NCBI GenBank assembly: GCA_965240325.2
Contig: OZ251223.1
Location: 496,001 to 560,000, forward strand
Origin: Rebecca billardiae RCC1528
Taxonomy: Eukaryota; Haptophyta
Length of the DNA: 64,000 bases
Reading direction: 5' to 3'
Shown: piece by piece, positions 9,939 to 20,485 of the stretch
Layout of the letters: every line of letters starts with the position of its first letter
Numbering within the stretch: position 1 is the stretch's first letter
Translations under genes and position numbers: made by a program
The notes under the pieces: model-generated
The model's database searches: none
The model's input: only the letters and a program-made list of their open reading frames with translations
Told to the model about the DNA's origin: nothing

Positions 9939-11049
9939 CCAAGGGAGTCAAGGGTGCCCGCGCCCCAGTGGCGCGCTCGGCGGATGTTGGGATACACCTT
10001 TTTGCCCGCGGCCCTGCGGCGGCGGCGGCGATGGCGTGCTCCGCTGGCGGGGCGAGCGCACGGGGCACGGCGCTGCGGGCGCGGATGTGCCCGCGAAGCC
10101 GGCGCGTGCGGACGGGCTGTTGCGGGAGAGTATCGGGCGCCCTCCTGCGACGCGCGACTTGCGCCACGCCTCTTTCGCCTCGGCTCAGAGCAGCGCGCAC
10201 GCACGCGCCGCCTCAAGGCCAGCCTTGCCGCGCCGCAGCCGACCGCGCGCGCGCCGTGCGCGGCGTGGTCGGGAAGGAACGGGCGCTGCTGCCGGGCGAG
10301 ATGGCGACGTCATGGGCGCACGCCATGCCGCCCCGCGGCGCCGCGAAAGAGCACGAGAACGGATCCGCACAGCTGTTGACGAGTGCTGATTTCTTGCCGT
10401 GCCTGAAGCCAGACCTGAGCTCGAAGAAGATGATGAAAGAGCATCAGCGCGAGGAAAGCGTCGCACCCAGCACTTCTACATGACCACGCGGTGATGAACA
10501 TTCATGTAAGAGTAGCCCGCGTGCCCGTCTGGCACTGTTCTGTGTCTCAATGATCGTCCCGACAACGGTCACGACCGCGAGGCAGTGCACACCATTTGTG
10601 ACAAGTCGAAAAGGCGTGCAAACGGACCGACGACACTCTCGTCAAGGCGTGGCGGGGCGGCATGGCGTGCGCCTATGACGTCGCCATCTCGCCCGGCAGC
10701 AGCGCCCGTTCCTTCCCGACCACGCCGCGCACGGCGCGCGCGCGGTCGGCTGCGGCGCGGCAAGGCTGGCCTTGAGGCGGCGCGTGCGTGCGCGCTGCTC
10801 TGAGCCGAGGCGAAAGAGGCGTGGCGCAAGTCGCGCGGCGCAGGAGGGCGCCAGATGCTCTCCCGCAACAGCCCGTCCGCACGCGCCGGCTTCGCGGGCA
10901 CATCCGCGCCCGCAGCGCCGTGCCCCGTGCGCTCGCCCCGCCAGCGGAGCACGCCATCGCCGCCGCCGCCGCAGGGCCGCGGGCAAAAAGGTGTATCCCA
11001 ACATCCGCCGAGCGCGCCACTGGGGCGCGGGCACCCTTGACTCCCTTGG
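9939..11049. repeat. 1.1-kb fold-back structure with 398-bp inverted arms
   Basis: The left arm 9939-10336 and the right arm 10652-11049 are reverse complements of equal length with only about four mismatches that I found by eye. They enclose a 315-bp unrelated spacer (10337-10651). The 5 bases TCCGG abut both outer ends (9934-9938 and 11050-11054), which fits a target-site duplication. The element sits exactly between the divergent DENN-GRAM and Rh transporter genes. In both arms an open frame reads outward into the adjoining gene in frame, but neither contains an ATG. Alternatives are a fold-back transposon or a local inverted duplication of a promoter/5' region. Confidence 0.9.
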
Positions 11050-11051
11050 TC

Positions 11052-12920
11052 CGGCGCCCCAAGCCGCGAACGCGTCGACCGGTGGAAGCCGGTGCCACTG
11101 GTGGCTCCGCTGCCTCGGCTTTTACTCGGCTCGTCAACGAGCTCCGCGCACTCAAACGGGCTGCGCGCGCGCTCCTCGAGCGAACGAAGCAACCATCGCC
11201 CCCTTCGGTGACGCCGCTCGGCCGTCCGCCGCCGCGCCCGTTCCTGAAGAAGGGCACTGGCACCGCCTTGGTGGGCCGGCGGCCATCCTCGGGCTCCGTC
11301 CTCCCGCCGCGCGCGGGCGGCGCGGCCGAGCCGCTGCTGCCGAAACGACCGTCGTCGTCGTCGACCTCGCCAGCCAAGAAGCCGGGCTCACCTGACAAGC
11401 CGCCTTCGATCATCACCGTGGACGCGAGCACGTGCACGCGCGACGTCCGGCCCGCAAGCCCGTGGCCTGCCCGCTCGTTCGCCCTGCTGCTCTCTGCTCT
11501 CGCGATTGCGTTCACGGCCCTTCTCGGCGCGTTCGCCGAGTACGCGCCCGCGAGCGGCTCGAGCGGCGGCGTCGGGCGCTTCCTTACGCTGTCGCTCACG
11601 TCAGTCGTGGGCGTCGGCTTCGTGCTGGCCTCGGCGCGCCACTACTCGCTCGGCGTCGTGGCGCTCAACCTGCTCAGCGCGGCCGTCGTGGTCGTCGAGG
11701 CCGTGCTGCTGCGCGGCGCGCTGGACGCGAGCGCGCGCCCTCCTGCGGCGTCGCCGTCCAAGCCGATCGAGCTCGACATCGAGCTGCTCTCGCAGGGCGT
11801 GCTGGCCGCGACGTCGAGCACCGTCAGCCTTGGCGCGCTCGTCGGCTCCGCCTCGCCCACGCAGCTCCTCCTTCTGCTCGTGTTCGGAGCGCCCGCGCAT
11901 GTGCTGGCGCGCGCGCTCGGGTTTGAGGGGCTGTGCGCGCCGCTGGGCGCGGTGGACGCGGGTGGCAGCATGGGCGTGCACGCGCTCGGGGCGTACTACG
12001 GGCTCTCGAGCGCGTGGGTCCTGCAGCGCAGCCGCCGAGCACTCGGCGCCGAGCACTCGAAGCGCGCCGCCCCGCCCACGACCGAGCTGGTCTCGCTCCT
12101 AGGCGCGGCACTGCTGTGGGGTGTGATGCCCGCGTTTAACAGCGCGGCCGCGGGCGCGGAGCTGCGGTTCTGCGCGGTGGTGAACACGGTGCTCGCGATC
12201 GCGGGCGCGACGCTGGCGGCGTACGCGGCGCCCGTCGCGCTGGGCGGCGGCCGCCGCCTCGACCTGCGCGCCATGCCTCGGGCCACGCTCGCCGGCGCCG
12301 TCGCCATCGGCTCAGCTGCGGCGCTGGAGGTGTCGCCTGCCACCGCGTTTGCTGTCGGCGCCGGCGGCGGCGCGCTCGCGGCGGCGGGTCTGCTCGTCGT
12401 CGGACCACGGCTCGAGCGGCACTGTGGCCTGCGCGACGTGTGCGGCGTGCACTCGCTGCACGGCATGCCCGGCCTCTTCGGAGGCCTCGCGGCGGCCGGC
12501 CACCTCTGCGCCACGGGCGAGCGCGCGGCCGCGCTCGCGCAGCTGTGCGCGCTCGCGCTCGCGCTCGGCGTGGCGGTGGTCGCCGGCCTCAGCGCCGGGC
12601 TGCTCGTCTCGTGCGTCGACCGGTCCGACGACTCGGCCCTCGCCGCGCGCGCCTTCCACGACGCGGCCTTCTACTTTGGCGACACCGACGAGACGCACCC
12701 CTCGCCGCTGCGGCCGCACGCCGAGGACCCGGACGACATCGCGCTCGAGTCGGCCTCGCACATCACGTGCTCCCAGTGCAGCGCCGCGGGCAGCAGCCCC
12801 CAGCGCGGCGGCCCCGAGAGCCCCGGCGTCTGCGAAGAGCAGAGCCCCGGCGTCGGCCCTCGGACGAAGACGTGCGAGACCGTCTCCTCCGCCGCGACCT
12901 TCAAATCGGCGACGAGGTGA
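11052..12920 (+). CDS. Rh-type ammonium transporter (5' end unresolved)
   Basis: From about residue position 11479 onward the frame encodes roughly 11 membrane segments of the Amt/Rh superfamily. Two signatures identify it as Rh-type: DAGGSMGVHALGAYYGL near 11960 and GVHSLHGMPGLFGG near 12450. Their histidines correspond to the twin-His pair that lines the ammonia pore. The expected role is NH3/NH4+ (or CO2) passage across a membrane. A polar, Ser/Cys-containing tail of about 90 residues ends at 12920. The upstream stretch is Pro/Arg/Lys-rich. The frame stays open back into the fold-back arm (to a GTG at 10788), but no in-frame ATG occurs before the first membrane span, so an upstream exon must supply the start. 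An ATG at 10493 followed by a GTAAGA donor, in the fold-back spacer, is one candidate. Confidence 0.85.
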   Translation, partial: RRPKPRTRRPVEAGATGGSAASAFTRLVNELRALKRAARALLERTKQPSPPSVTPLGRPPPRPFLKKGTGTALVGRRPSSGSVLPPRAGGAAEPLLPKRPSSSSTSPAKKPGSPDKPPSIITVDASTCTRDVRPASPWPARSFALLLSALAIAFTALLGAFAEYAPASGSSGGVGRFLTLSLTSVVGVGFVLASARHYSLGVVALNLLSAAVVVVEAVLLRGALDASARPPAASPSKPIELDIELLSQGVLAATSSTVSLGALVGSASPTQLLLLLVFGAPAHVLARALGFEGLCAPLGAVDAGGSMGVHALGAYYGLSSAWVLQRSRRALGAEHSKRAAPPTTELVSLLGAALLWGVMPAFNSAAAGAELRFCAVVNTVLAIAGATLAAYAAPVALGGGRRLDLRAMPRATLAGAVAIGSAAALEVSPATAFAVGAGGGALAAAGLLVVGPRLERHCGLRDVCGVHSLHGMPGLFGGLAAAGHLCATGERAAALAQLCALALALGVAVVAGLSAGLLVSCVDRSDDSALAARAFHDAAFYFGDTDETHPSPLRPHAEDPDDIALESASHITCSQCSAAGSSPQRGGPESPGVCEEQSPGVGPRTKTCETVSSAATFKSATR

Positions 12921-13234
12921 CGGCGACGACGGGGTCGGGGGCCCGCCCCCCGCCAAGGGCAATGGGAGCTCGCAGGCCAGCGCCGCGGCGGCGTCGCGGC
13001 GCGCGCGGCTCACTCACGCCTCACTGCTGGCGGGCGGGGAGCCTGACCGAATTATGGCGCACGGCCCCCCCGAAAGGTCTGAGCGTGAGCGAAAGCCGGG
13101 GGGGGCGGCGCACGTGCTCCGCAAAATCAAAAAAGAGGATGCGCGCAGGATTTGGGGGATTTTTGTAGGTGGATTTAGGTGTGAAATCCGCATTTGACTC
13201 GATATCGCTGCTCATGATTGCGTTTGTACTGCTC
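12921..13234. other. 3' flank of the Rh transporter gene
   Basis: This holds open frames without recognisable domains. No gene is supported. Confidence 0.35.
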
Positions 13235-13983
13235 CCAACCGGTCCAGACCTCAGGATTATCCTTACGTGCACGCCAGTGGGCGGCCCACTGGCGTGCACG
13301 TTAAGGGTTTCGTCAGGTTGGCGCGCGCTGGGGCGGACGCTCCCGCCGCCACCTCGCTCTCGCCTTCCGCCGCCAGGGCGAGGCCGCGCGAAGTCCAGTA
13401 GATCTTCCGATGGGACGCAGCGGGGCGGTAGCGAAGCGGTGAACTACTGTCGCTTGCGCGTGGCGCAGCGCTTCGCGCCCTCGCACCTCGACGGTCAGCT
13501 GCAGGCCCGCGCGAGCGCGAGCGTGTGCCGCCGCCACATTCAGCCAGAGACATGCCGCGCCTTGCCTGCCGAGGCAGCGAAGAGGCACGCACGTGAAGCC
13601 GCTGGGCACCATGGCGTGCGCCCACGACCGTACTGTCACATGGCTCACGCCGTCCTGGGATGCGCGCCTCGGGTTGCGCTCAGCGCGCGCATACTTTGCG
13701 GGGACGACTGAGCACGGCTGAAGCCGAGAGGCGGCGCACACGCCCGTGCGGGCTCAAGGCGCCGAGAAGATGGTCAGACGCGAGTCGCCCGGCGCAGGGC
13801 GGCGCAGAAAGGCCCTATGCCTCTGCCCGACCGCGTGCGCCATCGCCGCGTGCACGTCTACGACCGAGGCGGCGCGGCAGCGGGCGGCGCCTCGCGGCGG
13901 ATGGCTGTGGCGGGCGCACGCGGCGGGTTTTGAATTTCTCTCATTTTCCGAGTTTCCCAAATCCTGAGGTCTGGACCGGTTGG
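13235..13983. mobile_element. Segment bounded by perfect 24-bp terminal inverted repeats
   Basis: The 24 bases at 13235-13258 (starting CCAACCGGTCCAGACC) recur as an exact reverse complement at 13960-13983. The 749-bp segment between them contains a strong hairpin near its left end and open frames without known domains. No target-site duplication is evident. It may be a non-autonomous DNA transposon. Confidence 0.5.
13261..13306. repeat. Near-perfect hairpin with a 3-nt loop
   Basis: The 17-bp arms ACGTGCACGCCAGTGGG (13265-13281) and their complement (13285-13301) are perfect and separated only by CGG. Pairing extends a further four or five bases with one bulge. It could be a cruciform or a 3' hairpin; function is unknown. 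Confidence 0.8.
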
Positions 13984-14984
13984 TTAATCCTTGGATAGTA
14001 AGTAATAGAAGAAATCGAACTCGAATAGGACAAAGGCGTCTGCATCTTTCTGATAATTATGGTGGGCCGTTCGTGATTCTCCTGCTGATATACACTTTTG
14101 GTTTGCTGATTCCAATTCAAAGAGTAAAGTATCGTCTCCTATTATCCTTCTCCTCTGAAGAGAACCACACTTCAGCAAAAACAACGCGTTTCAGTATCAA
14201 CGTATTATGGCACGACGTTCGTCATCGCGGCTCGTTTGTCTATTGGTACCCGCGAAATGAACCCTGCCAGATCTTCGCCTAATCAAAAACGCCTAGGCAC
14301 GCGTTTTCGCACCGTTTCGCCGTACCATTTATGAGATTAACTTATAATTATACAAACTTACAAAAACGGCGGTTCGCTTCGACCAGAATATATGCGCCCG
14401 TGCGGGCGTGGCCGACTAAGTGATATGACCAAATGAGGGAATCTTACCCGTAAGCGTTATTTGGCGGCCCCGGCACACGCCGAGCGACCGAGGGCGATCG
14501 GAGGCTCAAAGCCGAAAAGGCTCTCGTTTTGCGTGCCGGTGCGCGCGACTCAGCGCAGGTGCGCGCACTGCAGCTGCGGCGGGTCCCAACAGCCGTCGGC
14601 ATCGCATTCGTGCCTCGCTCACCCCACGCGCCCCGCCCTGCCATGCGTCTTCGGCCCAAAGTGTACACCCCGCCCGGCCCGCGGCGTCGGCGCCCGCCGA
14701 CGAAGTACGTTCACGAACACGGCCATCGGACTGCCGCGCCGCGCAGGTGACTCGACCTCGAGCGAGCCTGGGGCGTGGAGGCGACCGACGGCGGGGTGCG
14801 ACTTGCCCACCGACCCGAGCTGCATCACCCAGCGCAGCTTCGCCCGCGACGATGCTTCGCCTGGCTACCACTGCTCAGCCTCGTTACCCACCGGCTGTGA
14901 TGGCGACGCTGTCTGTCCGCGCGGCGTGCGGCGGCGCGCAGGCAGGGAGAGCGGCAGCCGGGCACCGAGCCGCAGGACGAGCTC
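13984..14984. other. Intergenic DNA with an AT-rich segment
   Basis: The part 13984-14450 is clearly AT-richer than the surroundings. The part 14450-14984 is GC-rich with open frames in several phases, none with a recognisable domain. Confidence 0.35.
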
Positions 14985-15714
14985 TTGCTGGAGGACTCGC
15001 CCGAGCGCGCGTTCGCGCGCTTGCACACCGCGCTGCGCACCATGCACGACCAGCGCGTCCTGCGCTTCTACACGCAGAACGACTCGTCGTGGACGATCGA
15101 TCACGGGACATTGGCCTGCTGCAGTCGCAGTATCGGCGCACGTGCTGCACGCGACCTCGCAGCGCGCGTGGCCCGCATTCGAGGGGAAGACGCCGAGGGC
15201 GTGCAAGGAGCGGCTGCTGCGGCTGCGGGACATCGTAGACAGGCTCGAGCCGCGGGACATTGGCCTGCTGCAGTCGCAGTATGCGCTGCTGCACGCGACC
15301 TCGCAGCGCGCGTGGCCCGCATTCGAGGGGAAGACGCCGAGGGCGTGCAAGGAGCGGCTGCTGCGGCTGCGGGACATCGTAGACAGGCTCGAGCCGCGGC
15401 TGCTCGCGACGCTCTTCCCCGCCGACGCCGACGACGAGCTGCGCGAGCTTGTCCGACGCTGCGCCGATCCCGCCGGCGCGCGAGGCTGTGCGAGGCTGAC
15501 GGACGGGCTGCCGAGCGCGATCTCCTCAGCGCTGCGCGCGGCCACAGCAGGGCTGCCCGAAGCGCACCGGGCGGAGGCGCTGCGGCTGCTGCGCGTCGAG
15601 TTCGACACGGCCCAGCCCCCCGAGGCCGTCGATCGAGTCCGGATTACTCGCGCCCGCGCCTCCTGCACGGCGACGGCGCCGGGCGCGCGCATCGTAGTGA
15701 TAAATTCACAGTGA
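14985..15714 (+). pseudogene. Unknown protein gene, probably broken by an internal tandem duplication
   Basis: A plausible exon begins after a splice-acceptor-like GCGCGCAG near 14941 and carries a protein-like stretch with EDSPERAFARLHTALRTM. It is followed by two tandem copies of a segment of about 147 bp (about 15105-15251 and 15252-15394). Copy 2 reads cleanly in the 14461 frame (GLLQSQYALLHATSQRAWPA, then KTPRACKERLLRLRDIVDRL) and continues to a stop at 15714. Copy 1 has 5 extra bases after its QSQY stretch, and the upstream exon is in another phase, so no single frame reads across. I do not recognise the family; the Trp/Arg-rich segment faintly recalls a Myb/SANT helix but this is weak. 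An unrecognised intron could also explain the frame changes. Confidence 0.4.
15105..15394. repeat. Tandem duplication of about 147 bp
   Basis: Two adjacent copies both begin GGGACATTGGCCTGCTGCAG and end in GACAGGCTCGAGCCGC. They are nearly identical apart from a 5-nt length difference after the QSQY-coding part of copy 1. The high identity implies a recent event. Confidence 0.8.
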
Positions 15715-16157
15715 TTCGGTGAAGAACGCGACAACTACCAGGGCCGTGCGCCATCAACTTCGTTGTTCACTACCCGAAGATCGGCGTAGCCGATCATATT
15801 TGCTGGTGAGTATATAGCGAGTGGACAGATACAGTGGTGATTCCGCGAGATTAATGAGCATGACACTGATGAGTCCGTGAGTTATAGTCAATACTAGTGC
15901 GGGGCCGGGACTTTGTCGGCCTAGCCCGTAGCCGGGCCCGAGGCCGAGGGCGAGTAGCCAATAAGCCAGTAGCCCGCAGTAGGCCGAGTTACGAGTAGCC
16001 TAGCCTAGGGCCCTCCGGGCCTAGCCCGTGAGGCGTGAGTAAGCCTAAGGCCTTAGGCCGGAAGGGCCACCGGCCTGACGCCGACGACGGCACGCGGTCA
16101 GCAAGTGGGCAAGGCTGCTGGGCTGTGGGCACCATTTACCACCAAGGCATCATGTCG
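15715..16157. other. Intergenic, low-complexity GTAGCC/GGCCTAG-rich DNA
   Basis: The stretch 15900-16060 is built from shuffled short words such as TAGCC, GGCCTAG and AGGCC. This looks like decayed simple repeats. No gene is seen. Confidence 0.4.
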
Positions 16158-17309
16158 TCAGAGCAGGAGTGCTGTCGCTGGAGAGTGGAGGTGCAGTTGT
16201 GACGAGTAGTGCGGTCGTCCGTCAGCGGCAGACTGTGTGACGCACGATGCCGATGATGAACGCGGCAGCCTCTCCGATTCCACAGCCAGCGTCGCAGCCA
16301 TCGACGCACTCACCGGACTCAAGCAGCTCGGCGACGAGCACCCTGGCGTGGATGGCAGGGACTTGCTGGCCGATCGCGCACCCAGGACTGCCCCGGGGCG
16401 ACCGGGCTCTCCGCCATGCTCGGCCGCCCGAGCTTGGCGACCAACAGCGAAGGCTCCGAGGGCGTACAGCCCGAGCGCGCCTCCGAGCACGAGCGCCCAT
16501 CGCGCTGCTGCCAGCCCGTCGAATGACGACGCAGCGCTCACGCTGCCGATGCGCGCCCGAGTGCCGCTGCGCGCCGCATCAATCAGCGCCTGAGGCTGCG
16601 CGCCGCCCGCTGGGCAGGCGCCGCACGTTGCCGGGCAGTGCGCTTGCACGCGACGCTCTGCGCAGCGGCTCTGCTGCTGCGACGCGGCGCCGATCCCTGC
16701 GCACCAGCGCGCCCAATCGGCGCAGCGCGACGCCGCAACCGAGCTCGCCGCCGGCGCTGGGCGGGCCGTTGCGTTGGTCGCGTTGGCTGCGGACGTGCGC
16801 AGGTTAGCGCAGCGGACTGTGGAGCGAAACGCGTACCAATCCCCGCCCGGCGCCTGGCCGAGCGGCGGCTGGCACGCGATCTCGGGTAGGACCGTGCCTG
16901 CAGAGCGCGTGGTGGTAGGGCCGTGCGCGGGGCCTCCTCTCAGACCTCGGCTTCCCAATAATGCTCCGCGGCCGAGCGCGCTCGCGCGCGCGTGCGCGCG
17001 CGCGCGCACGCCGGGGGCGCGGCACGCACAGTCGGTCTTGTACTCAATGTACACGGTGCGCAGGGTGGACTCGGGCCGCATGTAGATCTGGAACCCCGTG
17101 CACCGTATGTTTCGGCTGCACAGCTGCAGGTTCGAGAGTGGAAACAGTCGCAGCTGGTTCGTGCGCTGCCGAATGTTGTTGCCGACTACAAAGCAGCCGT
17201 CCGTGACCATGAAGTTGGTGTAGTTGCGCGACACGCCGGCGACGAGGACGTTGTGGTCGTCGACCTGGCCCAGCAGCAAGGGGACGAGCACCAGCATCGT
17301 CAGCGCCAT
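16158..17309 (-). CDS. Secreted/type-I membrane cysteine-rich protein with ShKT-like motif (copy A)
   Basis: Two exons: 17309-17030 and 16897-16158, with intron 17029-16898 (132 nt, T|GTGCGT ... CTGCAG, phase 1). The start at 17309 gives a clear signal peptide (MALTMLVLVPLLL). A cysteine-containing domain of about 100 residues follows, with DGCF, CTGFQIYMRPES and VYIEYKTDC; the intron falls inside that last cysteine codon, and removing it restores the alignment to copy B. Next comes a six-cysteine ShKT-like motif (CADWARWC ... HCPATCGAC). A single membrane span (ALVLGGALGLYALGAFAVG) and a Ser-rich cytoplasmic tail end the protein. In other eukaryotes ShKT motifs occur in secreted enzymes and channel blockers; here they more likely serve protein interaction. 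It is a paralogue of the gene at 55780-57208. The first domain is unnamed; PAN/apple-like is a guess. Confidence 0.75.
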   Translation of the reverse strand: MALTMLVLVPLLLGQVDDHNVLVAGVSRNYTNFMVTDGCFVVGNNIRQRTNQLRLFPLSNLQLCSRNIRCTGFQIYMRPESTLRTVYIEYKTDCACRAPGVRARAHARASALGRGALLGSRGLRGGPAHGPTTTRSAGTVLPEIACQPPLGQAPGGDWYAFRSTVRCANLRTSAANATNATARPAPAASSVAASRCADWARWCAGIGAASQQQSRCAERRVQAHCPATCGACPAGGAQPQALIDAARSGTRARIGSVSAASSFDGLAAARWALVLGGALGLYALGAFAVGRQARAAEHGGEPGRPGAVLGARSASKSLPSTPGCSSPSCLSPVSASMAATLAVESERLPRSSSASCVTQSAADGRPHYSSQLHLHSPATALLL

Positions 17310-17571
17310 CACGCGGCGAGCTGCGGGGTGCCTCTTCCCGCGTGCTGCAAGCCTTTTCTCACGCGATGAGCACCGGCCTGCCGCCAAAAGGCGCGGCCCG
17401 GGCAAGGCCCGGGCTCGGCTGAGCGAGTCCAGTCTTTGTCAACGGCGGAAAGTCGGAAACAGGCCAACAGCAGAGGCGAGCGGAGCGCTGGCTCCGACGA
17501 CGGGAAAAGCCGAACAGCAGAGGGAACACCGGTGCGCGCACCTAGACCGCGCGGTGGCCCCCCGCGGCCCC
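17310..17571. promoter_or_regulatory. Short divergent intergenic region
   Basis: This 262-bp interval separates the start codons of copy A of the ShKT-like gene (minus) and the giant CNH-VPS9-LRAT gene (plus). Both promoters must fit here, so the two genes could be co-regulated. No TATA-like element stands out. Confidence 0.4.
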
Positions 17572-18862
17572 ATGGCCGAGTGGGCGGCCTACGTCGCACT
17601 GGCCGACGTGGGGGCGGAGGTGTGCTCGCTCTCGGCGTCGGAGGAGTGGCTCGTTGTCGGCACGGCCGTCGGCCGGCTGCAATGCTACGCGCTCAACGGC
17701 ACGGCGGGCGTCCCTGCGCCGACGCCGACGGCGGCGCGCGCCGCCTTCCAGCCGCCGGCCGGCGCGCCGGCGCGCTCGCCGCGGCTGGCGCCCGCGCTGC
17801 ACACCGAGCGGCAGCTGAAGCGGCACGGCCCGGTCGAGCAGCTCCACGCCGCTCGGCGCGAGCCCCTCGCGCTCGTGCTCGCCGGCGGCTCGCTCACCGT
17901 GCACTCGCTCCCATCGCTCGAGCCGGTCGGCGTGCTCGCGTCGATTGGCTGCCGAGGCTTTGCGGTGGATGACGGCGAGGACGGCGAGCGCGTGGCGGTG
18001 GCCGTGGACGGCGAGATCCGCTCGTACTCGCTCTCCCAGCCCGTCTCGCACACGCACTCCTTCCCCGTGCCCAGCCGCGTCGGCGCGCTCCACTGGAATG
18101 GCAGCCTGCTGTGTGCCGCCGTCGGCGACGGCGTCGAGCTGCGCGCCTCGCAGGGCGGGAGCAAGCTGGTGGACCTGCCCGGGCTGGCGGCGGCGGCGGC
18201 GGGCGCGTCGCCGAGCACGCCGGAGGACGAGCCCGCGCCCGGCGGCGCCGACTCGAGCCGCACGCCCTCCGAGCCGCGCACGCCGGAGAGGCGCCGCCGT
18301 CGGCCTCTGCTGGATGGGGGCGGCGGCGGCGGCGGCGGCGGCGCGGACGGCGCGCGGCGCGGCGGGATCGGGGCGCACGCCGAGGCGGAGGGCGCGCGCT
18401 CGCGGATGCTCGACGGCGGCGCGCGGCACACCGCGCGCGCGTACTCGCTGCCCTCCGGCGCGACCGCCGCCGCGTCGGCGGCGGCGTCTGTCGCCGCGTC
18501 CGCCGCGTCCGCCGCCGCCAAGTCCGCCCGCCTGTCTCTCGCATCGACGACGCCTTACGAGTCGCCGTCGGCGTCGTCGATCGCGTCGTCGCGCACCGCG
18601 ACGCTGCGCGCCGCGCGCGCCGCGCTCGCCGCGTGCTGCCGCGTGCCCACGCTCCCCGGCACCTTTCTCCTCGCGCCGCCGCTCGCCGACGGTCGCGCTG
18701 CACTCGTGCTAGCCGGCGGCGAGGCGGGCGCACTGTCACTGCGCGAGCTGGCGCCGCTCGACGCGCCGCCGCTCGCGCTGGCGTGCACGCTGACGCACGC
18801 CATCGCCGTGTTCGAGTCGAGCGTGTGCGCCGTGCCACTCGGCGTCGTCGTCGACGGCTGCA

Positions 18863-18896
<34 letters not shown>

Positions 18897-20451
18897 AGGC
18901 GGTGCCGCCGCCGCCGCCACCGCCGGCTTCGGCGGCGGCGGCGGCGGCGCGGCGGCGGAGCGTGGCATGGCGGCGGCCGACGGCGCGGGCGCGGGCGCGC
19001 CCCACGTGCCCTCCCATCGCGCGCACGCCGCCGCCGCCGCCGAGCGCGCGCAGCCGCCGCCGAGCGCGCCCGTGCCGCAGGCCGTCGCCGCGGGCACGTC
19101 CGCCTGGGTCAGCGTGAGTGCGCGCGCGGCCGGCCGACACGACGTTGGCTGCGGCGCGCGAGCGGGCGCGCGCGGCGCGTGCGGCGCGAGCGGGCTGGCG
19201 GCCGCGCGGCCTCTCGGGGCGGTGGCGCTGCCCCCCGCGCCCACGCCGCCGCCTCGCGCCAGCCGAGCCCGCGCGGCGGCCGAGGGCTCGGAGCCCACGC
19301 CCCGCGGCACCGGCGGCGCGCGCGGCGGCGCGGGCGGCGGCGCGGGCGGCGGCGCGGGCGGCGGCGCGGGCGCGTGGGTGGACTTGCCGACGCGGCTGTG
19401 CCGCGCAGCGCCCGCCCAGCCGGGCGGCTGGGCGGCCGCCGACGCGGGAGCGCGCGCCGGCGGCACGCCCGCCGGTGCCGTCTCCGCGGCCGACGGCGCC
19501 ACTCGCTGGCAGCCGCCGACCGCCGCCGCCGTCGCCGCCCTCGCGCGCTCCGGCAGCGAGCGGACTGGCGGCGGCGAGCCGCCTGCGGACCGGAGCGCCG
19601 AGCGCGGCGGCGGCGGCGGCGGCGGCGCGGGCGGCGGGTACGGCGGCGCGGCGGCGCGCTCGCGCGCGCCGCCCGTCGCGACGTGCACCGTCGGCGGCTG
19701 GCTGCTCGTCGCGCGCGGCGACGCGGTCGCCGTCATTCAACCCGCGCCCGCGTGCGCGCCCGCGCGCCGCGCTTACGCCGTGCTGGCGCGGCACTCGGCG
19801 ACACTTGAGCCGACTGTGGTGTGCCGCGCGCTGGGCGCGGCGCTGCTGTGCGCGCCGACGCACCCGCTCGGCGGCGTGTGCACCGCGCTGCGCGAGGCGG
19901 CGGTGCGCGCGTACGCGCAGCTCGACGGCGCCGCCGGCGCCGCCGCCGACGAGCTCGGCGGCGGCGGCGCGGCCGGCGGCGGCGCGGCCGGCGGCGGCGC
20001 GGCCGGCGGCGGCGCGGCCGGCGTCGGCGCGGCCCACGCCGACGCGGACGCGCGCGCGCGCGCGCTCGCCTCCGCCGTCGGCGTGTGCCGCGCCGTGCGG
20101 CGCGAGCTCGCGTGCGCGGTGCGCCTCGAGCTGCGCCACGCGCTGCTGCAGCAGCAGCGCGGCGGCGGCAGCCCCGCCGCGCGCGCCGCCGCGCTCGACG
20201 CCGCCACCTCCGACGCTGTGGAATCCGTTTTGTTCGGCCGCGCGCACGGGCCGTTGCTTGCGCTGTATCGCGCGGCGGACCGCGAGCTGAACGGCGCGTT
20301 CGCGGCGAACCTGGGCCGGCTGCGCGCGCTGCCGGCGGAGGCGTTCGGCGTGAGCGCCGAGGTGCTCGCCGCCGTGCCCGCCGCCGCCGCCGCGCTCGTC
20401 GCCGCGCCCAGCTGGGGCAGCCTGGCTGACGAAGGGCGCTCTGTGGCAGCG

Positions 20452-20485
<34 letters not shown>

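Noticed and set aside
10855-11040. ATG-started frame in the right fold-back arm as the Rh transporter start
   Set aside because: It is in a different frame and ends before the transporter; a splice linking them could not be established from the sequence.
16158-17309. Calling the ShKT-like proteins toxins
   Set aside because: ShKT motifs are common in non-toxic secreted and membrane proteins; a C-terminal membrane span argues against a secreted toxin.
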